From Thiotrichaceae bacterium (GTDB lineage Bacteria; Pseudomonadota; Gammaproteobacteria; Thiotrichales; Thiotrichaceae), in NCBI GenBank assembly GCA_015494435.1, contig WGBH01000150.1:1-11177 (forward strand): 11,177 bases of DNA. The letters are read 5' to 3'. The position numbers were made by a program, and so were the translations under genes. Each line of letters begins with the position of its first letter. The first letter of the stretch is position 1. Below the pieces are notes generated by a model. It had not been told where the DNA came from, searched no databases, and saw only the letters and a list, made by a program, of their open reading frames with translations. Positions 5,874 through 11,177 of the stretch are shown here, piece after piece.

Positions 5874-6056
5874 TTATTTACCCACTATTCTATCAATGAC
5901 CGTATTTGTTGCAGCACTCGCGGCGGCGGCACTCATTTTAACGGGGATAGAGGCAACAGCAACAGTGGCAGAGGTTGCAGCTCCAATGATTTGACCAGTG
6001 CAACCTTGTAATCCTAAAAGAGTAAGAAAAAATAGTATTCGTATTTTATATTTCAT
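5874..6056 (-). CDS. Small lipoprotein
   Basis: A 60-residue precursor with a classic lipoprotein signal: MKYKIR, a hydrophobic stretch and the lipobox L16-Q17-G18-C19, giving a 41-42 residue mature lipid-anchored peptide. The mature part is rich in alanine, valine and threonine (GAATSATVAVASIPVK, then AAAASAATNTVID). This composition is seen in short gammaproteobacterial lipoproteins with a central P-V-K segment; no function is known to me. It starts 37 nt after the second pilU-like gene on the same strand, so it may be the last gene of the pil operon, but a functional link to pili is not shown. The MITE-like element begins 6 nt beyond its stop codon. Confidence 0.75.
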   Translation of the reverse strand: MKYKIRILFFLTLLGLQGCTGQIIGAATSATVAVASIPVKMSAAAASAATNTVIDRIVGK

Positions 6057-6093
6057 TATATTCTGCTCTGTTTATTATTTGATAAAGAAGTCT

Positions 6094-7236
6094 TTACATC
6101 TCCAACTCTGGTAACTGATCTCCTGCATCACCAAAAGAGGTAGCATTATTATTGCTCAATTGGCTATTAGTTGATGCTTTTTCTTCAAAATTCAAACGCC
6201 ATTCAAGGTTATTTCTTGAAGTTGCATTTTCTGCGGCCTCTTCTCTGGATATTCGACCCGCTTTATACAGAGCAACCAAGGATTGATCAAAAGAGTGCAT
6301 ACCATCACCTGCCCCTTTTTCCAGTAAATCTTTTAGTTGCTGAGTTTCACCATTACGAATTACTTCGCCAATAAAAGGGGTATTCACCAACACCTCGGTT
6401 GCTAGCGCCAATTGACCGCGTGTATCCTTAATTAAGCGTTGTGCAATAATACCGCGAAGATTTAAAGAAAGATCCATTAAGACACGTTGTTTATGTTCTT
6501 TAGGAAATAAATACAGTAAACGATCCAGTGCTTGTGTGGTACTAGTGGCATGTAATGTAGTGATGACAAGATGCCCTGTGTCTGCAAAACCCATTACTGC
6601 CTCGACCGTAGGAGTATCTCGAACCTCTCCTACCATAATAACATCAGGTGCTTCACGCATCGCTTCACGCATTGCACTAGCATAAGATAAAGTATCAAAA
6701 CCAACCTCGCGTTGTCCAATAATGGACTTATCATGCCGAAAAACAAACTCAATGGGGTCTTCAATGGTCAGCATATGTCCAGCATGACGTTCATTGCGGT
6801 ATTGAATCAGCGATGCCATTGAGGTTGATTTACCTGCACCTGTTGAGCCGACAAACAGCAGTAAACCTTCTTTTTTCATCACTAAACTTTTCAAGACATC
6901 GGGTAAACCTAAGTCTTCTGGCTTTTTAATTTGTGAACGTACATAACGAATCACCATCGACACTTCACCGCGCTGATGATAAGCATTGACGCGAAAACGC
7001 CCAACATCACGAATCGTCAAACCTTTATTCATTTCTTTGCTTTCACAAAAGGTCTGCCATTCTTGATCGTTCATTAAATCTTTTGCTAAGACCGCAATAA
7101 CACCTGGTTCCATGCGCTTATTAGTAATCTGCTTTAATTCTCCTTTGATTCTAATCGCCGCTTTAGCGCCTGTAGTTAAATACAAATCAGATGCATCGTA
7201 TTTAACCATTGCATTGAGATAGTTTTTTATTTTCAT
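6094..7236 (-). CDS. Second PilU-like type IV pilus retraction ATPase
   Basis: A 380-residue member of the PilT/PilU family of hexameric inner-membrane-associated motors. The N-terminal PAS-like part carries ASDLYLTTGA (15-24) and GRFRVNAYHQRGEV. The ATPase core has Walker A GSTGAGKST (130-138), Asp box LTIEDPIEFV (157-165), Walker B VIMVGEVRD with catalytic E204, and the His box GHLVITTLHA (H222, H229). FDQSL near 316-320 and the C-terminal coupling to NLEWRLNFE resemble PilU rather than PilT, and PilT's AIRNLIRE motif is absent. It differs clearly from the neighbouring pilU (for example LDRLLYLFP against LDRIINFFP) and has a polar tail (S/N-rich, 355-380). A GAGG (7248-7245) inside the end of pilU and a 3-nt gap indicate translational coupling. 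All catalytic residues are intact. Confidence 0.88.
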   Translation of the reverse strand: MKIKNYLNAMVKYDASDLYLTTGAKAAIRIKGELKQITNKRMEPGVIAVLAKDLMNDQEWQTFCESKEMNKGLTIRDVGRFRVNAYHQRGEVSMVIRYVRSQIKKPEDLGLPDVLKSLVMKKEGLLLFVGSTGAGKSTSMASLIQYRNERHAGHMLTIEDPIEFVFRHDKSIIGQREVGFDTLSYASAMREAMREAPDVIMVGEVRDTPTVEAVMGFADTGHLVITTLHATSTTQALDRLLYLFPKEHKQRVLMDLSLNLRGIIAQRLIKDTRGQLALATEVLVNTPFIGEVIRNGETQQLKDLLEKGAGDGMHSFDQSLVALYKAGRISREEAAENATSRNNLEWRLNFEEKASTNSQLSNNNATSFGDAGDQLPELEM

Positions 7237-7239
7237 TAC

Positions 7240-8397
7240 TTATGCCTCATAGTCATCAAGCGCTTCAATAGACATTGTTTCTGTGCCTTTAAAGAAATTA
7301 TTTTTATTAGCAAAACGGCTATTGAGTTTAAGTTGTAAACGTAACTCATTCATTGAATCGGCATGTCGCATGCCTTCTTGTACATCAATAATACCCGCAT
7401 CAATTAAACGAAATAAGGATTGATCGAAGGTACACATCCCTTGTTCATTGGATTTTGAAATCAGCTCTTTAATCGCATGAACTTCCCCTTTAAGGATCAA
7501 ATCTGACATCATCGGTGTATTCAAGAGAATTTCAATCGCAGGGACACGCCCCCCCTTTTTTTTCTTACGGACTAAACGCTGTGATACCACACTTTTAAGA
7601 TTTAAAGAGAGATCCATTAATAATTGCTGGCGTCTTTCTTCGGGAAAAAAATTAATAATACGATCTAATGCCTGATTGGCACTATTAGCATGTAAAGTAC
7701 TTAAACAAAGATGCCCAGTTTCAGCATAAGCAATCGCATATTCCATTGTTTCACGATCACGAATTTCCCCCAGAAGAATTACATCTGGCGCTTGGCGTAA
7801 TGTGTTTTTTAAGGCAATGGCATAATTTTCAGTGTCCAGACCCACTTCACGCTGTGTAATAAGGCATTTTTTATGCTTATGAGTGAATTCAATTGGGTCT
7901 TCAATCGTAATAATATGTCCATAGGAGTTTTCATTTCGATAATCAATCATTGACGCTAAAGTGGTTGACTTACCTGATGAAGTTGCACCTACCATAATGA
8001 CCAATCCACGGTGTGTCATTGCAATATTTTCTAAAACTGGTGGTAAACCTAACTCTTTTATACGCGGAATATCTTGCGGAATATGCCGTAACACCATCCC
8101 TGGGCAACCGCGCTGAGTAAAGGCATTGACACGAAAACGTGCTTTTTTTGGTAAACTAATAGAGAAATTACATTCCAGCTTTGCTTCAAATTCACGCACT
8201 TGAATATCATTCATAATCGAACGCACTAAAAAGCGTGACTGCTCATCATTTAAAGGCTGTTCTGATAAAGGTCTTACCTGCCCACTGACCTTAATCGAGG
8301 GCGGTGCTTCTGCGGTGATAAAAAGATCAGACCCCCCTTTTTTTAATAGACCATCCAATAGAGAATGAACGTAACTAACTGCGCTGTCTTTATCCAT
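7240..8397 (-). CDS. pilU: Type IV pilus retraction ATPase PilU
   Basis: PilU is the accessory motor that works with PilT to depolymerise type IV pili. The 385 residues match the family closely: GGSDLFITAEAPPSIKV (21-37), CNFSISLPKKARFRVNAFTQRG, Walker A GATSSGKST (137-145), Asp box ITIEDPIEFTH, TQREVGLDTENY, Walker B VILLGEIRD (catalytic E211), AYAETGHLCLSTLHANSANQ with the PilU-typical LDRIINFFPEERRQQ, and LLNTPMMSDLILKGEVH. No strong ribosome site precedes the ATG at 8397. Two homopolymer tracts lie in the coding strand: A7G6 (residues 18-22) and A8G7 (residues 278-283, KKKKGG); slippage at the second would truncate the protein within a few residues. It lies between pilT (45-nt gap) and the second pilU-like gene (3-nt gap). 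Confidence 0.95.
   Translation of the reverse strand: MDKDSAVSYVHSLLDGLLKKGGSDLFITAEAPPSIKVSGQVRPLSEQPLNDEQSRFLVRSIMNDIQVREFEAKLECNFSISLPKKARFRVNAFTQRGCPGMVLRHIPQDIPRIKELGLPPVLENIAMTHRGLVIMVGATSSGKSTTLASMIDYRNENSYGHIITIEDPIEFTHKHKKCLITQREVGLDTENYAIALKNTLRQAPDVILLGEIRDRETMEYAIAYAETGHLCLSTLHANSANQALDRIINFFPEERRQQLLMDLSLNLKSVVSQRLVRKKKKGGRVPAIEILLNTPMMSDLILKGEVHAIKELISKSNEQGMCTFDQSLFRLIDAGIIDVQEGMRHADSMNELRLQLKLNSRFANKNNFFKGTETMSIEALDDYEA
7549..7563 (-). repeat. A8G7 homopolymer tract in pilU
   Basis: The plus strand has C7 (7549-7555) followed by T8 (7556-7563), which is A8G7 on the coding strand and encodes KKKKGG. It contains the slippery A-AAA-AAG heptamer. A shift of one base in either direction meets a stop codon within about ten codons. 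Confidence 0.7.
8332..8344 (-). repeat. A7G6 homopolymer tract near pilU start
   Basis: The plus strand has C6 (8332-8337) followed by T7 (8338-8344), giving A7G6 on the coding strand at codons for LKKGG, residues 18-22. It has the same composition and order as the tract at 7549-7563. Confidence 0.6.
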
Positions 8398-8442
8398 AAT
8401 TATTTATTGAGTATTTATAATTTTTATATTAGACCCCATCCA

Positions 8443-9477
8443 CTACAAAGCAGAAGGATTAGAGGCTTTCTTTAGCGCAATTTCACGTGAGATTAAACCC
8501 TGTGCCATTAATTTTTGTAGACCTTGATCCATTGTTTGCATTCCTTCACCTGCACTGGTTTGCAAAGTAGAACGCATTTGCGCCAGTTTGTTTTCCTTGA
8601 TCATATTACGGATAGCATCTGTACCTAACATGATTTCATGCGCTGCAACCCGTCCACCACCTACTTTTTTTAATAGCGTCTGTGAGATAATCGCTTCTAA
8701 TGAGGAAGAAATCATTGAACGCACCATATCTTTTTCGGCCGCAGGAAATACATCCACAATACGGTCAATGGTTTTAGGTGCGCTAGTAGTATGCAAAGTA
8801 CCAAAGACTAAATGCCCTGTTTCAGCGGCACTTAATGCCAGACGAATGGTTTCTAAATCACGCATTTCACCCACTAAAATAGTGTCAGGGTCTTCACGCA
8901 ACGCTGAGCGTAAGGCGGCATCAAAGGTTTGTGTATCTCGATGTACTTCACGTTGATTGATTAAACATTTTTTACTGTCATGCACAAATTCAATCGGATC
9001 CTCAATAGTGAGAATATGCCCGTATTCGGTTTTATTTTTATAATCAACCATTGCCGCTAAAGTGGTTGACTTACCCGAACCTGTTGGCCCTGTGACCAGC
9101 ACTAATCCACGCGGTTTATCCGATATTTTTTTAAAAATAGCAGGGGCATTTAAATCTTCTAATGATAATATTTTACTGGGAATAGTACGAAATACCGCCG
9201 CTGCACCACGGTTCTGATTAAAAGCATTGACACGAAAACGCGCTACACCTGGAATCTCAAAGGAGAAGTCCGTCTCCCAATGCTCCTCATAGGATTTGCG
9301 TTGCTTATCATTCATGATGTCATACACCATGCTGTGAACTTCTTTATGCTCTAACACAGGTAAATTTACCCGACGCATATCACCATCTACGCGTATAATA
9401 GGGGGCTGACCTGCGGAAATATGTAAATCAGAGGCATTGTTTTTTACCGAAAAGGCAAGTAATTGAGTAATATCCAT
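8443..9477 (-). CDS. pilT: Type IV pilus retraction ATPase PilT
   Basis: PilT is the main hexameric motor that retracts type IV pili, driving twitching motility and DNA uptake. From the ATG at 9477 the product has exactly 344 residues, the usual PilT length. A further upstream ATG at 9585 would add 36 unrelated residues and overlap yggS, so it is rejected. Features in order: MDITQLLAFSVKNNASDLHI (1-20), GVARFRVNAFNQNRGAA, Walker A GPTGSGKST (130-138), Asp box LTIEDPIEFVH, Walker B ILVGEMRD with catalytic E204, His box GHLVFGTLHT (H222, H229), the PilT signature AIRNMIKE (288-295, consensus AIRNLIRE) and GMQTMDQGL. It is the first gene of the run pilT-pilU-second pilU-lipoprotein and is divergent from yggS, the classic arrangement. 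Confidence 0.97.
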   Translation of the reverse strand: MDITQLLAFSVKNNASDLHISAGQPPIIRVDGDMRRVNLPVLEHKEVHSMVYDIMNDKQRKSYEEHWETDFSFEIPGVARFRVNAFNQNRGAAAVFRTIPSKILSLEDLNAPAIFKKISDKPRGLVLVTGPTGSGKSTTLAAMVDYKNKTEYGHILTIEDPIEFVHDSKKCLINQREVHRDTQTFDAALRSALREDPDTILVGEMRDLETIRLALSAAETGHLVFGTLHTTSAPKTIDRIVDVFPAAEKDMVRSMISSSLEAIISQTLLKKVGGGRVAAHEIMLGTDAIRNMIKENKLAQMRSTLQTSAGEGMQTMDQGLQKLMAQGLISREIALKKASNPSAL

Positions 9478-9536
9478 AGCAAGGTTTCTTATTTTTATTT
9501 TATTAGATACATTATTAGAAGGTGAGAATAACACAC
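9478..9536. promoter_or_regulatory. Divergent pilT/yggS promoter region
   Basis: Only 59 bp separate the two divergent start codons, so the promoters must overlap each other or the coding ends. The stretch is AT-rich (9484-9507 is nearly all A/T on the plus strand). AGAAGGTGAG (9517-9526) is the ribosome site that selects ATG 9537 for yggS over GTG 9522, which lies inside that site. No clear -35/-10 pair stands out. Confidence 0.45.
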
Positions 9537-10226
9537 ATGAAAAGCCTATGTGACAAGCTCCAGATAATCGGGGCTGATATTTCAAATGCTGTTGATGCTT
9601 ATCAACGCAAGGAAAATAGCGTGCAATTACTAGCGGTTAGCAAACATCATCCTGTTAACGCCATACGTGAAGCGTATGCCTGTGGACAACGTGCTTTTGG
9701 TGAGAATTACACACAAGAAATGCTTAAAAAAGCCGAAGCATTAAAAGAGCTTGCGATTGAATGGCATTTTATAGGGCCACTTCAATCCAATAAAACACGT
9801 CCGATTGCAACAATAGCTACTTGGGTTCATACGGTTGATCGAATGAAAATTGCGAAACGCTTGAGCAAACAACGCCCTGCTCATTTACCGCCTTTATCAA
9901 TCTGTTTACAGGTTAATATCAGTGAAGAGAGTAGTAAATCAGGTGTTTTTCCTCAAGAATTATCCACATTAGCACAAGAAGTCACTCAGCTTCCTAATAT
10001 TAAATTACGCGGTTTAATGGCAATTCCAAAAGCTGAAACGGATTTTAACAAACAGCGTGAAATTTTTGCTAAGCTTCGGTGTTTACAAGAAAATCTAATC
10101 AAACAAGGAATGACAGAATTAGATACCCTTTCAATGGGAATGAGTGCTGATATGTCAGCGGCCATTGCTGAAGGTGCGACTATTGTACGCATTGGTACGG
10201 CAATCTTTGGGATTAGGGAAAACTAA
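9537..10226 (+). CDS. yggS: YggS family pyridoxal 5'-phosphate homeostasis protein
   Basis: A PLP-binding protein of the alanine racemase N-terminal fold (YggS/PLPBP/COG0325). It has no known catalytic activity and balances B6 vitamers and amino acid pools in the cytoplasm. The 229 residues are of normal length. The PLP lysine is K36 in LLAVSKHHP; other signatures are FGENYTQE (54-61), EWHFIGPLQSNK (75-86), LQVNIS (124-129), LRGLMAIP (157-164), and the phosphate-binding MGMSADMSAAI (200-210) with VRIGTAIFG (217-225). The start at 9537 is chosen from its ribosome site. proC follows after 20 nt, the usual pairing, and pdxH lies about 4 kb away as another PLP gene. Confidence 0.95.
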   Translation: MKSLCDKLQIIGADISNAVDAYQRKENSVQLLAVSKHHPVNAIREAYACGQRAFGENYTQEMLKKAEALKELAIEWHFIGPLQSNKTRPIATIATWVHTVDRMKIAKRLSKQRPAHLPPLSICLQVNISEESSKSGVFPQELSTLAQEVTQLPNIKLRGLMAIPKAETDFNKQREIFAKLRCLQENLIKQGMTELDTLSMGMSADMSAAIAEGATIVRIGTAIFGIREN

Positions 10227-10246
10227 AATAAGAAATAGAGGATAAA

Positions 10247-11059
10247 ATGAAAAAAATCACATTTATCGGTGCGGGAAATATGGCGCAAAGCCTTATTGCT
10301 GGATTATTTAAAGATGAGACATCACTAACCATTTGCGTCGCTGATCCTGTGGATAGTCAATTAGAAAGGGTTCGTAAGCATTGGCCTAATGTGGTAACCC
10401 ATTGTGACAATCTACAAGCCATTGAAAAGACAGATGTAATTATTCTAGCGGTTAAACCACAGCTAATGCAGCAAGTTTGTGAGCCATTACAAAATACAGT
10501 ACAACAAATGCAACCATTGATTATATCCATTGCGGCTGGGATAACAGAGGCGAATTTATCCCAATGGCTAGGTGGTAATTTAGGTGTACCCGTGGTGCGC
10601 TGTATGCCTAATACCCCCGCTTTAGTGCAGGCAGGTATTACAGGCTTATATGCTAATGAATTAGTCGCAGAAAATCAGCGTAATTTAGCCGAATCTATTT
10701 TAAGAGCCGTTGGTAGCACTCTCTGGTTTGAGACGGAAGAAAAATTAAATGCCGTAACCGCTGTCTCAGGTAGTGGACCTGCGTATTTCTTTTTAGTCAT
10801 GGAAGCAATGCAAGCCACCGCTGAAAAACTCGGTTTATCAGCAAATGATGCCCAATTATTAGTATCACAAACCGCCTTTGGTGCGGCTAAACTTGCCCTT
10901 GAAAGTACCGATAATGCCGCTGAACTGCGTCACAAAGTCACCTCAAAAGGAGGCACAACGGAAGTTGCTATTCATGAATTAATACAAGGCGGCTTAATGG
11001 AATTATTTGATACTGCATTACATGCTGCGGCTAAACGATCAGAAGAGTTAAACAATTGA
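10247..11059 (+). CDS. proC: Pyrroline-5-carboxylate reductase
   Basis: ProC reduces 1-pyrroline-5-carboxylate to L-proline with NAD(P)H, the final step of proline synthesis. The 270 residues fit the family (269 in E. coli). The Rossmann fold starts with IGAGNMA (7-13), followed by ILAVKP (66-71), ISIAAGI (93-99) and VVRCMPNTPALV (116-127). The C-terminal dimerisation and substrate domain carries AVSGSGPAYFF (172-182), ALES and VTSKGGTTEVAI (231-242), matching the ProC signature. A GAGG ribosome site (10238-10241) lies 5 nt before the ATG. The gene is co-directional with yggS and overlaps the next gene by 4 nt, so at least three genes probably share a transcript. Confidence 0.97.
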   Translation: MKKITFIGAGNMAQSLIAGLFKDETSLTICVADPVDSQLERVRKHWPNVVTHCDNLQAIEKTDVIILAVKPQLMQQVCEPLQNTVQQMQPLIISIAAGITEANLSQWLGGNLGVPVVRCMPNTPALVQAGITGLYANELVAENQRNLAESILRAVGSTLWFETEEKLNAVTAVSGSGPAYFFLVMEAMQATAEKLGLSANDAQLLVSQTAFGAAKLALESTDNAAELRHKVTSKGGTTEVAIHELIQGGLMELFDTALHAAAKRSEELNN

Positions 11060-11177
11060 AAAAACATGATGAACTACCGACAGAACATGAAGACTGTTTA
11101 TTATCTTGTTTAAATTTTTTAATAAAAATAGCCGTTAGGGCATTGGCTATACTAATGATGCTTGTTATTTTTTGGGG
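11056..11177 (+). CDS. Membrane protein, N-terminal fragment
   Basis: A frame starting at TTG 11056 overlaps the proC stop (TTGA) and stays open to the window end, giving 40 complete codons. AGAAGAG (11041-11047) is a fair ribosome site for it. The first 18 residues are charged (KKHDELPTEHEDC) and are followed by a hydrophobic stretch, LIKIAVRALAILMMLVIFWG, which looks like a first transmembrane helix. In many gammaproteobacteria proC is followed by yggT, but the charged N terminus does not look like YggT. A small PsiE-like or other inner-membrane protein is possible. The ATG at 11068 is in another frame that stops within 16 codons. Confidence 0.6.
   Translation, partial: MKKHDELPTEHEDCLLSCLNFLIKIAVRALAILMMLVIFW

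Noticed and set aside
6171..6374. 67-codon plus-strand frame inside the second pilU-like gene
   Set aside because: It is antisense to an intact ATPase gene and has no supporting signals.
8588..8956. 122-codon open frame on the plus strand inside pilT
   Set aside because: It lies antisense to conserved PilT motifs and has no ribosome site or family resemblance; it is a by-product of the coding strand.
9522..9536. GTG start for yggS at 9522
   Set aside because: This GTG lies inside the AGAAGGTGAG ribosome site that serves ATG 9537; the shorter form also has the usual family length.
9478..9585. N-terminal extension of PilT by 36 residues from an upstream ATG at 9585
   Set aside because: The extra residues do not resemble PilT, would overlap the start of yggS, and the ATG at 9477 gives the standard 344-residue PilT beginning MDITQLL.
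9986..10192. 68-codon minus-strand frame inside yggS
   Set aside because: It is antisense to conserved YggS motifs.

Overview
The window reads as an AT-rich chromosomal segment of a gammaproteobacterium with type IV pili. The evidence is the pilT/pilU block divergent from a yggS-proC pair, a gammaproteobacterial-type 6S RNA and a typical pdxH. The low G+C and the pairing of a single-domain Cache protein with these genes suggest a Thiotrichales-like lineage, but the genus cannot be fixed from sequence alone. No phage, plasmid, CRISPR, rRNA or tRNA genes were seen.

Layout. (1) 1-1686, minus strand: a two-component module. A NarL/LuxR-type response regulator with an unusual C-terminal tail of about 100 residues is followed after 1 nt by the N-terminal part of a membrane sensor with a periplasmic beta-sandwich domain; the sensor runs off the window. 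(2) 1687-2049: a divergent control region with a palindrome, a spaced CTATCCC/GGGATAG pair and an extended -10, facing a secreted DUF4360-type protein (2050-2619). (3) 2620-3309: a sparsely coding stretch with two related hairpin repeats on either side of an unrecognised 54-residue gene. (4) 3310-4482: a cytoplasmic PDC/Cache-domain sensor and a 66-residue partner gene. (5) 4500-4690, minus strand: 6S RNA (ssrS), recognised from its conserved hairpin, upper stem and closing stem. (6) 4701-5688: an AT-rich leader and pdxH. (7) 5722-5867: a nearly fully palindromic 146-bp MITE-like element between convergent gene ends. (8) 5874-9477, minus strand: pilT, pilU, a second pilU-like gene and a small lipoprotein gene in one run. 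(9) 9537-11177, plus strand: yggS, proC and the start of a membrane protein gene overlapping proC.

How the genes fit together. The pilT cluster supplies the retraction motors of type IV pili; the third ATPase is the unusual part. PdxH makes pyridoxal 5'-phosphate (PLP), YggS manages PLP homeostasis and ProC makes proline, so the right half is housekeeping. The left half is sensory: a two-component pair that may control the secreted DUF4360 protein, and a soluble Cache protein without an attached output domain. The points most worth a second look are the response regulator tail, the 6S RNA outside its common neighbourhood, the soluble Cache/small-protein pair, the paired hairpin repeats, the folded MITE, the triple retraction ATPases and the A/G homopolymer tracts in pilU.
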